Below are positions 54,987 to 64,000 of a DNA stretch of 64,000 nucleotides, piece by piece. Source of the DNA: Obelidium mucronatum (taxonomy: Eukaryota > Chytridiomycota > Chytridiomycetes > Chytridiales > Chytriomycetaceae); assembly GCA_025765595.1 (NCBI GenBank), contig JAIVFH010000013.1:62001-126000 (forward strand), read 5' to 3'. The position numbers were made by a program, and so were the translations under genes. The notes beneath the pieces were generated by a model that was not told the DNA's origin, made no database searches, and saw nothing but the letters and a program-made list of their open reading frames with translations. Position 1 is the stretch's first letter, and each line of letters opens with the position of its first letter.

Positions 54987-56988
54987 ATGCTCAGAGCTTC
55001 AAGATCCCTCAAGGCAATCGCCAGAGGACAACAGGTCCGCAGCTTCGCTAGCCACAAAGAGATTGCATTCGGAAACGAGGGCAGACAGGCTCTTGCCAGG
55101 GGTGTTGAGGTGCTTGCAAAGGCGGTAGCGGTTACGCTTGGTCCAAAGGGACGCAACGTGATTATTGGTTTGTACTTTGTTCTTCTGTCTTATTTCCTTT
55201 TCTGTCGCCTCTTTCTTCTTTTGTTTCTTGCTCCATTTTTACTACGCGTTTGACTTTTGCTTGGTTTCGCTGATCTTACAAATCAAAAAACAAACAGAGC
55301 AAGCGTACGGTCCTCCAAAGATCACCAAGGACGGTGTCACTGTTGCAAAGTCCATTGTTCTCGAAGACAAGCTGGAAAACTTAGGTGCCCGTCTTGTTCA
55401 AGATGTGGCAAACAAGACCAACGAAATTGCTGGTGACGGTACTACTACTGTAAGTAAGCCTGTGCTGCTTGATAGGGGAGTATGGATTTAACATACTCTT
55501 TTCAAAATACAACAGGCTACCGTTTTGACTCGCGCAATCTTTGTGGAGGGACTCAAGAACGTTGCGGCAGGTGTTAACCCCATGGATCTCCGTAAGGGTG
55601 TCCAACTTGCTGTGGACCACGTTGTGAAGCATTTGCACGCCAACCGTCGTTTGATTTCTTCCTCAGAGGAAGTTGCTCAAGTCGCGACTATTTCTGCCAA
55701 CGGTGACAAGCACGTTGGTGGATTGATTGCTCAAGCTATGGAGAAGGTCGGAAAGGAAGGTGTTATCACTGTTCAAGAAGGAAAGACCATGGAGGATGAA
55801 TTGGAGATTACTGAGGGTGCGTAGTGCTTTCTGAGATTTCTTTTTGCGATGCTTCTTAAAAATCTTAACATACTATTTTCAGGAATGCGCTTCGACCGTG
55901 GATTCATTTCTCCATACTTCATCACTGATACTCGTTCTCAAAAAGTCGAGTTTGAAAAGCCATTGATCTTGCTCTCAGAAAAGAAAATCTCCCAACTCCA
56001 AGACATCCTCCCGACCCTTGAGCAAGCCGCCACCCGCCGTCGCCCACTCCTGATTATTGCCGAAGACATTGACGGAGAAGCCCTTGCTGCTTGTATTCTC
56101 AACAAGCTGCGTGGCCAACTCCAAGTCGCTTGTGTGAAGGCTCCAGGATTCGGTGACAACCGTAAATCAATGCTCCAAGACATGGCCATTTTGACCGGTG
56201 GAACTGTTTTCAGCGATGATTTGGATGTTAAGCTTGACAAGGCCACTTTTGAGGACTTGGGATCCGCCAACAGCGCGACAGTGACTAAGGACAACACCAC
56301 CTTCTTGAACGGAAGTGGAAGCAAAGATGCTGTTGCCCAGCGTGCCGAACAGATTCGTGAATTTATTGCTGCCACCACCAGTGATTACGAGAGAGAGAAG
56401 CTCCAAGAGAGACTTGCCAAGCTCTGTGGTGGTGTTGCTGTCATCAAAGTGGGAGGACACTCTGAAGTCGAGGTCGGCGAAAAGAAGGACAGATACGACG
56501 ACGCTTTGAACGCTACTCGTGCTGCTGTTGAGGAGGGTATTGTTCCAGGTGGAGGTACCGCTCTCTTGAAGTCGTCCAAGTTGATTGCTGGATTGAAGGG
56601 AGACAACTTTGACCAGAACTTGGGAATTGACATTGTGAGAAAGGCGATTTTGGCACCCATCAAGACCATTGTGGATAACGCTGGTGGTGAAGGTGCTGTT
56701 GTTGCTGGACGTCTTTTGGAAGGTTTCGATGCCGAGAATGGAGGCAACTTCAACTTGGGATTCAACGCTGCTACCGGTGAATACGTGGACATGATTAAGG
56801 CTGGTATTATTGACCCTTTGAAGGTGGTCCGAACTGCTTTGGTGGACGCCTCTGGAGTTGCTTCTCTCCTTGTTACCACTGAAGCCATGATTGTGGATGC
56901 GCCACCAAAGGCTGGTGCTGCTGGAGGTCCACCAATGGGTGGTATGGGCGGTATGGGTGGAATGGGTGGTATGGGTGGCATGATGTAA
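54987..56988 (+). CDS. HSP60: Mitochondrial chaperonin HSP60
   Basis: Four exons (54987-55167, 55298-55449, 55516-55816, 55883-56988). An amphipathic Arg/Ser presequence ([20 protein letters not shown]) is followed by the mature chaperonin: [38 protein letters not shown] with the catalytic Asp, [38 protein letters not shown], and the Gly/Met C-terminal tail [13 protein letters not shown]. Full length (about 580 residues) and intact. It folds imported proteins with HSP10. Introns start GTTTGT, GTAAGT and GTGCGT. Confidence 0.97.
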
Positions 56989-57218
56989 ACAATATCTGCC
57001 ATGTATAAAGCCCCGTCCCGTTTATTTCTTGAACTCCTATTTTGCATGAGATGTCATCTCACCGTCCTCCCTCCTTTATTAATCATTGTGAAGAATTTGT
57101 TATTGGCTGTTTTGGTACTTCTTACAACAAAGAGTAAATGGCACAACGACGTTTTTTGTTTTACTTTTGTCTTGAAGACAGTTAGATTTGAAAAACAATT
57201 GTCCGAAATCAAACGTCG

Positions 57219-60200
57219 ATGACAACAACATACTCGCTAGGCGTCGACCGCCATATTTCACAAGTGCATTTTCCAACTCAAATCCGAGCTTTGCTAAGGA
57301 GGATCGAACACAATAACTCGGATGTTGTTGAAAAGGCCCGCGATTTGACTCAACTGATTGCCCTGTTTGAAGAAGTGCAGGATGCCCAAAAGATTAGGCT
57401 GTATTCAGGACAATTGCTCAATCTGGCAAAGAAAGGAAAGATGAAGCCAGGAGTTGGAAGGAGTTTTGCAGCGGGGTGAGAGAGATGTTTCGAGTGGATG
57501 AGCTGACTCAACTCACACATACTGTATTGCAGTGCTCTTTTATCACATGGACGGGCTTGCTTGATTGTGCAGGATTATGATGCTGCCATTGACTCTTTTC
57601 AGCAATACGCTCTCTACGGCGGAAAGATGTCCAATCCTGTAATGATCTGATCAGATTCCACTTGCCTGTAGTGTTTATTCTTTGTTCCAAACAGATGGAT
57701 AATAGGGATATATTTTTCAACTCTTTGTTTAACCTTGGTCTGGCATCGCTTCAAAGAGGGTATATATGCTTTCCTTTTTTTTTTTTTTTTTCGGTTGTAT
57801 GAAACTTGTATTAACCCAAAACAGAGAGTCGAAACAGGAAGTCGGGGATAAATCTTGTACAGCCGATTTTGAAGATGCTCACGTAAAGTTCCTTCAGCTT
57901 CATTCCTGTTTTGGTTAGTAGAAAACGGAATGTTTGACTTGACTAAACCGTATACGCTACAAAAAATTCAGATAAAGAGAAACTAACGCCTGAAATGCGA
58001 TGTGATGTTTTAATGAATCTGGGGATAGTCTTTGGCCATCAAGGGAATCCGCAGAAGGCACTCACCTGTTTGGAAAAGAGTCTCAAGATGGCACATGAAC
58101 GCAGTTTGTTGATTATTCATAATGTAACTTGTGGGCTCTCTAATTACTCCTGTTTGTTTCAGAGGACACGGATACAATTTCACGCGCCTACTTCAATCTG
58201 GCAGCGCTGTTCAAACGGGTCAATAACTTTGATAAAGCTTTAGAAGTATGTTTATCAAGATACTGTTTTTTTTGTATAACGAATGTATTTTCCTTCAACA
58301 TACAGTACATAAAGAAGGAGCTTCTGATACACAAAAATAGCAACAATGTAGAAGGATGTCTGGAAACACAATACGAAATAGGTTTGTTTTCGCAAATCAG
58401 GAAGCGCTTGCCATACTCACGTAGCGCTCTTGTATTTTGTAAAGCCCTTCTACAACAGCAGATGCACAAATATCAAGAAGCAATCGTTTCGACTCAGACG
58501 TATATCCAACTTGCGAAAAAACTGAGCGACAATAATGCCGGTGATAAAGGGCTGGATTTAATGAGAGAGTTGGAAGAATCTGTCTCGAATCAAAAACGAA
58601 TTCAAGTGCTTTCTGAAAAGCTCGTACAATTGCGCTCACGAAAGCACAGTGCTGCTGCTGGCGGAGGGAAGCGCGAAGAGTTTCGAGTGTTAATGGAGAT
58701 TGCAGGGTTGAAAATGTTAGTCAATTCGGTTTTGTTTTTCACTTTAACACCCGTTTTTTATGCACAGGTCTCTTCACATGTTCACGGACGCGCTAAAAGA
58801 CTTCCAGACACTAAACTTAATCATTCAAGCGCTACCTGTTTCGTCGCAGGAAAAAGATGCAATTACAAAAGGGCTTGGTGATGCCTATGCTGGGGCCGGA
58901 CAGTTTGAAGATGCTGTTCCTCAATTCAGGGCTCTTTTAAATAGACTTACGGGGCTGACGAAAACACGGGCGGAGGTTTTATGGAAACTCGCCGACTGCT
59001 TGGGACATTTGGAGGGGGTAAAAATTATTGAATGAATTCTTGTTCACTACTGACCCAGGGCCAAAAAATCAGACATGTGAACAGATTGCAGCACCATTGA
59101 TTGAATGTGAACGAATCGGAGTTCATCTACAAGACTTACAGATCCAATGGGAAGCACAGAATCGGCTTTCTGTGCTGTACAATCGATTTCAGTATTATGA
59201 AAAAGCAAAACGGGCGGAATTCATTGCGGACCAGTTGGACAAGCGTATCGATGCAGAGGGAATTTCTCGCGAAAAGGATTACGAGGAAGAAGAGGATAAC
59301 GATGGGGACAATCAAGATGAGGATGAGGATGTTGTGGGTGGGATTACGGGAGACGCCTGTGACGATGAGGTACTTCCGATTTATTTTTATCTCTTTATTA
59401 ACTTTAGCAAAGGATATAATCTCTGGAAGCGGATCAGACGCGGAAGAATCGCGGTGGATTAAGAAACACGGGAAAGAGAAAACGAGACGGGAAGTAAACG
59501 GCGGAAGGAGAACTAGTGCTGTGGTGAAAAAACTGGATCTGAAGGATGATATAGAAAGCTCTCAAGAGATCAACAAGGTGTGTGCGACTGAACCTTGCTT
59601 TTGTCTTATTGCTTATTCGCTCTCTGAGCAGAAACCAAGGGTCAAACGGCGAATCATTCCCTTGGTAAATACAGTGCCCAACAAAGAAAGTCTTCTAATA
59701 TAACCCAAACAGCAATCTTCGTCCAGTTGGTCCCAGCATGCCCCTGCTAAACAGACGAAGAAAACAATAATGTCATCATCATCTGACGTTGAAGATGGAG
59801 GGTATGAGAACGAGGGTTTTATGCTTACGTCTGATCGGTTAAAATCAAAGCGAAAGAGTGCGCTTGACTTGCTTAAAGAAAAGAAAAAGTAGGTAACAGT
59901 TCCTATCACAATTTTTATATCTTGATATGTTTTTGCGTACAGGCGAAAGGGTCCTGCGGAAAATGGTGCTATGGGTCCTAGCTCAAACGAAACTTCATAT
60001 GTCCAAGATGGTCCAATCGTTATAGATGACGACGAGTTGAGTGGACATTCATTCGATGCGTTCGTTAGAAACTGATTGTTGAGTTAGCTTGGATATTCCT
60101 GATTTACCGCCACCTCAATACTATGGTTGGTTTCTTTCTTTTTTGTTATTGACAGGAACTGACTGTATGTTATTATTCTTAGTGGGGGATTATATTCCGC

Positions 60201-60984
60201 CAGTGGTGCAACAGCCTACACGACCGTCAGCATTTGAATATTCAGGCTTCACCAGCACTCCAGATTCGCCCATACAGAGTAATACTGCTGCCGTTTCCGC
60301 GATACCAGAACAAAGTCCTCAAAATTTTTTCGCGCAAGATGACGACGCTTTCCCTGAAGTTGACGATTTCGTACTTCCACCACCACCCCTTCAAATGCCT
60401 GAGGGAGAGCCCTCGATTGAATCAGCCGTTGTTTCTGATGAACAACATGAATCGATCCTCGAAGTAATTCCAAACACTCCTTTAAATACTGCCATTCCAG
60501 CTGCTGATCCCGCAAAGTCGTCCAGTACTCCAAAACGAAAGGTGAAATCGTTAAAAGTAAGTATACTTAATTATAGCTCTTGGTTAATCAAAAGCGGACC
60601 ATTTTTAGGGGCTGAAAGTTCGCGTGCAAGTTGGAGATGAAAATCTTTTAATCCCATGTTCATCAATGGGAACACCAAAAACCGTGCGGTGGTTGCAAAA
60701 TGAAGTTGTAAGACGGTACAAGGGAATCCATCGGAAATCAGTTTTGTGTCTTTTCGTTGCTGATTTTTATGGGCTTGGTTGGCATGCACTCAAACAACAA
60801 AAACTGTAGATTCAAGTTGACAAGCTTGTAATTCGAGACGACGTGGATGATGGGGATATGCTATTATTTAAAGATGATATATTGAACAGTGTCGTGGTGA
60901 GTTCTCATAGTTCGTTGTTTGATGTTGGGTTTTAACTGGTTGTTTTAGACTGACAATCAAAAAATACATGCTGTGCTATCGTGA
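57219..60984 (+). CDS. TONSL: TONSL/Tonsoku-like protein: TPR array, acidic region, ubiquitin-like C terminus, no LRR
   Basis: At least a dozen short exons. N-terminal TPR repeats run through about 600 residues (ARDLTQLIALFEEVQ, LGIVFGHQGNPQKAL, RAYFNLAALFKRVNNFDKAL, MHKYQEAIVSTQTYIQ, LGDAYAGAGQFEDAV), followed by an acidic segment (EEEEDNDGDNQDEDED), basic linkers and a Pro-rich region. The C terminus reads GLKVRVQVGDENLLIPC...RWLQNEVVRRYKG...DDILNSVV, matching the ubiquitin-like domain that sits between ankyrin repeats and LRRs in animal TONSL. Here the ankyrin repeats and the LRRs are missing and the protein stops 13 residues after that domain. One intron (donor 60036) uses GTTGAG. TONSL handles histones at damaged replication forks with MMS22L. 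The assignment rests on domain order and the ubiquitin-like sequence. Confidence 0.7.
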
Positions 60985-61173
60985 TTGCTGTTGTTATTGA
61001 TACTCCCAATAAACCCAGCCCTTATAGCCTCCTTGAGTAAATTCTTTACATTTTGGAAATAGTTGGTTTGGCATGCCAATTTGGCGTGTGCCCTTGATAC
61101 AAGCAAATTTTTCTGGGTAGTGATATCGGCCACCCCAAACAACTTCAACTTTGTTTCTCCCAAAAAATCACAA

Positions 61174-62960
61174 ATGGAAGGAAAGGTTGCTATCGAATCT
61201 CAGAAGCGAGCGCAGGCCTTTGCGCACTTGGACGAAGCTCGACTTGGATGGTTCCACGTGCGAGCCGTTGTCGTTGCCGGTGTTGGATTCTTTGCTGATG
61301 TGAGTATAGCATGGGAAATTAAGTGATGCCTGTGTTGAAGAACGGATCCACAAATAGGCATACGATATCTTTGTGATTGGGCAAGCTCTGCCAATGGTCT
61401 ACCAAGTATACTACGGACCACAATACATCAAAGGAACTTACCCAGCCAACATGCCTGGGATCAACAACACTGCCGCGATCGTGAAGACTCCACAAAACAC
61501 AAAAGTCGATTTTGCCAACAATTACCCCAACGGACCTCATATGGACGCCTGGTTGAAGGCGTCCACCAACTGGGGAAACTTGGTCGGTCAAGTTTCTTTT
61601 GGTATTCTTGGTGACAAGCTCGGACGTAAGCGAATGTACGGTGTCGAATTGATTATCATGATTGTGTGTACAATCGGTTCTGCTCTCTGTGCCCCCATGG
61701 CGAATGGATGGTCGATTCTTGTTCTCTTGTCAATCTGGCGTTTCTTCCTTGGAATCGGTATTGGTGGGGACTACCCCATGTCTGCCATTATTACTTCCGA
61801 GTTTGCAAACGTGAGATACCGTGGAATGATGATTTCCGCTGTGTTTGCCATGCAAGGAGTGGGTATTATGGTTGGAGGTATTGTCTACATTGCTACCTTG
61901 GCGGCTATGCAAGCGCAGATTCAGTCGGACTACACGGTTTTGGATTCTGTTTGGCGCATTGCTCTTGGTTTTGGTGCTCTTCCTGCTCTTGGTGCTGTTT
62001 ATTTCCGTTTGACTATTCCAGAAACTCCTCGTTTCACGGTTGATGGTATGTGGCCTCTTTCTATCATTAAATGGAAGGTTCTTGTTCATTATTTGTTTCA
62101 CAGTCATTGGTGACACGGATAAGGGTCTTTCTGACGTTGACAGAGTCCTTGCCATGAATTCAGTTTCCAACATTGCCTCCAACTGGAGACAAGAAGAAGT
62201 TGCGACCGCCAAAATTGCTGTTAGACAAGGAGACTTTTTCACCTACTTTGGTAAATGGAAGAACATGAAGACTCTTATTGGTACATGCTACTGTTGGTTC
62301 TCTCTCGACGTCGCTTGGTACGGTCTTGCCCTCAACCAGTCTACTGTCCTGACTCTGATCAATTTCAACGGACCTGCCAAGATTTCAGTGTCTTCCACGG
62401 TTAACGGAACTACTACGGTTTCCAAGATTACTCCACCTGTCGACATTTGGAACTTGTTCTACCAAGTCGCTGTTGGAAACTTGATTGTGGCCTTCTGTGG
62501 AACTGTTCCAGGCTACTGGTTCACTGTCGCTCTTGTTGAAAAGCTGGGTCGTAAGCCAATTCAATACTTTGGATTCTTGGTCATCACCATCTGTTTGATT
62601 GTCTTGGCCGTCTTCTGGGATACTCTATCCACACAACAAGTTCCCTTCTTGGTTATCTTCACAATTGCACAATTCTTCTTCCAGTTTGGGCCAAACACAA
62701 CAACGTTTGTGATTCCTGGTGAAGTATTCCCAACGCGATTCAGATCCACTGGTCACGGTCTATCTGCCGCTGCTGGAAAGTGCGGTGCTATCATCGGTAT
62801 CCAAGCCGTCGGACCCTTCTTCTCAAGTAATACTGTAATTGTTCTTTATGCGTTTGCCGGAATCATGTTTTCTGGACTTCTCGCCACCTGGTTGGTTCCG
62901 GAAACCAAAGGAAAGACACTCGAAGAGCTTTCCAACGAAGATGACGTCATTGTCTTTTGA
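61174..62960 (+). CDS. PHO84: High-affinity phosphate:H+ symporter, Pho84-type MFS transporter
   Basis: Three exons (61174-61299, 61358-62045, 62104-62960) join in frame to 556 residues with 12 helices. Motifs: AGVGFFADAYDIFVI (helix 1 with the phosphate-site Asp), LGDKLGRKRMYG, GIGIGGDYPMSAIITSEFA (PHS-family signature), RGMMISAVFAMQG, GKWKNMKTLIGT, FGPNTTTFVIPGEVFPTRFRST, and a C-terminal PETKGKTLEEL. The GGDYPLS-type motif and Asp-bearing helices are those of Pho84/PHT1 transporters in the plasma membrane. A different-class phosphate transporter begins 0.66 kb downstream on the same strand. Confidence 0.93.
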
Positions 62961-63622
62961 ATCTAGATTTCTGTTTTCTGTTTTCCCCTTCCTTTTGTTA
63001 TGTTCGATTATTGTTTGTTATAAGTATAGAAAAACAGAATAAACACTGATGCATGTAGAATTTCTTCCAGTTGAAAAACACCACTCCTGATTAACTGAGT
63101 AGCAATTTCAATTTCCCAAATCAAATGAGCTGTAATGCAAATCAATCTTTATGGGCTTGATTCTGCGTGGCCCTCTTGAGAATCGTGTTATGGATGATTC
63201 CTTGTTAGTGGTGTTGTCCATCTGAGAAAAAGTGGTGTTGTCCATCTGCGAAAAGGTGATCGGACCAGTGAGTTGACCCAAGTTGATATAATGTACCTTA
63301 TTTTCAACCGCACTTTCGCATTTGAAAGGGTGCGTGCACCTCCTGGAAAATTCATGGCGAAATGAGTATCAAAGATGAGTTTGAACTTACGCGTTAATTG
63401 AATTGGGAAAAGACTTTCTAGTTTAGGGCATTCAGTTCCTTCAGTTTCCAATATCATTTGAAGGCTTGCAACGATCTCATTACCAAAATTCGAAGTTGAA
63501 AATTTTGTAAAATTACAAGTTAAACAGAGGCGTGTGCCTTCAAGAGAGGAAAGAGTATATAAAGCACTTCGCGCTCTTCTCTTAATGCTTATAACAGCCT
63601 TCAACAACAAAACACAACAAAG
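62961..63622. other. Intergenic between the two phosphate transporter genes
   Basis: No gene recognised. A 26-base tandem repeat (GTGGTGTTGTCCATCTG.GAAAA, two copies) lies at about 63209-63260. A TATA box, TATATAA, is at 63556-63562, 60 bases before the next ATG. No perfect CACGTG (the yeast Pho4 site) was found in this interval. Confidence 0.55.
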
Positions 63623-64000
63623 ATGCCTCCAGTTCCTATGCCTGTTAACTCCTTCACCTGGATCTTCGGTCTGACCGTTGCATTCTCGTTCCTCGATGCC
63701 TACGCCATCGGTGCCAATGATGTTGCCAACTCCTTTGCTACATCTGTCGGTTCCCGTTCCCTTAAGTTGTGGCAAGCTTGCTGCATTGCTATCTTCACTG
63801 AGTTCATTGGTGCTATTGCTTTGGGTGCTTCTACTACTGGTACCATCAAGGATGGAATCATCGCTCTCAGCATGTTCGACAAGCGTCAAGATCTTTTGAT
63901 GGCTGCCTTTATGTGTGCCCTCATTGGTTCTTCCACTTGGGTCATGATTGCTACTCGTTTTGGTTGGCCAGTTTCTACTACTCACTCCATTGTTGGTGCT
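63623..64000 (+). CDS. PHO89: Phosphate permease of the Pho-4/PiT (Pho89) family, cut by the window end
   Basis: The first 126 residues are present: MPPVPMPVNSFTWIFGL, then the family signature FLDAYAIGANDVANSFATSV, KLWQACCIAIFTEFIGA, and GWPVSTTHSIVGA, the second conserved PiT motif half. PiT/Pho89 proteins co-transport phosphate with Na+ (or H+). A TATA box 60 bases upstream suggests regulated expression. The gene continues beyond base 64000 and no intron is needed so far. Together with the upstream Pho84-type gene it forms a phosphate-uptake pair. Confidence 0.93.
   Translation, partial: MPPVPMPVNSFTWIFGLTVAFSFLDAYAIGANDVANSFATSVGSRSLKLWQACCIAIFTEFIGAIALGASTTGTIKDGIIALSMFDKRQDLLMAAFMCALIGSSTWVMIATRFGWPVSTTHSIVGA

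Overview
The window is nuclear DNA of a fungus. Genes are split by short introns (about 35 to 140 bases, one of about 1.2 kb), lie on both strands and are closely packed. The gene set is fungal: a GCN4-type bZIP factor, P450s, a secreted GH18 chitinase with a Cys-rich binding module, a vacuolar M28 protease, two G-alpha subunits, Pho84- and Pho89-type phosphate transporters, and divergent HSP10/HSP60. A TONSL-like gene, paired divergent G-alpha genes and an ISG12-type protein suggest an early-diverging, possibly zoosporic (chytrid-like) lineage. That placement is inference; no species can be named.

Layout. 0-4 kb: a small lipidated-type helical protein, an F-box/LamG protein, and a bZIP gene whose promoter carries four TGACTC sites. 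4-15.3 kb: a redox and secretion block with one intact P450, two P450 genes broken by single-base shifts, an ISG12-fascin fusion, a GH18 chitinase, cytochrome b5 and a b561 protein. 15.5-18 kb: a basic nuclear-type protein. 18.3-21.9 kb: two inverted copies of a gene-like segment around a gene-poor interval. 22.1-24 kb: three tandem four-helix membrane proteins. 24.1-27.8 kb: an UNC93-like transporter gene embedded in two arrays of short GC-rich palindromes, with a duplicated 3' end. 27.9-31.7 kb: a large low-complexity scaffold-like protein. 31.9-36.7 kb and 47.8-51.6 kb: two copies of an aldehyde dehydrogenase plus kinase-like gene pair, decayed reciprocally. 37-46 kb: a Cys-rich protein, a two-domain dCTP pyrophosphatase, two G-alpha genes, an unknown gene and a vacuolar protease. 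52-53.5 kb: a secreted acidic repeat protein. 54.4-64 kb: HSP10/HSP60, a TONSL-like gene and two phosphate transporters.

The strongest unusual signals are: (1) about 50 palindromes with stem ACCGCC/GGCGGT whose three-base loop is nearly always G-N-A, in arrays of opposite orientation on both sides of a GC-rich exon; (2) +1 frame changes, several falling exactly on an in-frame stop codon, including one at the same TCC-TAA-A site in two P450 paralogues; (3) a recurrent splice donor GTTGAG(T), which reads as GTGAGT with one extra T; (4) the reciprocally decayed ALDH/kinase duplication. The frame changes could be residual assembly indels, and each entry says so. Exon boundaries were read by hand from splice signals and frame; those that restore family-conserved sequence are the most secure.
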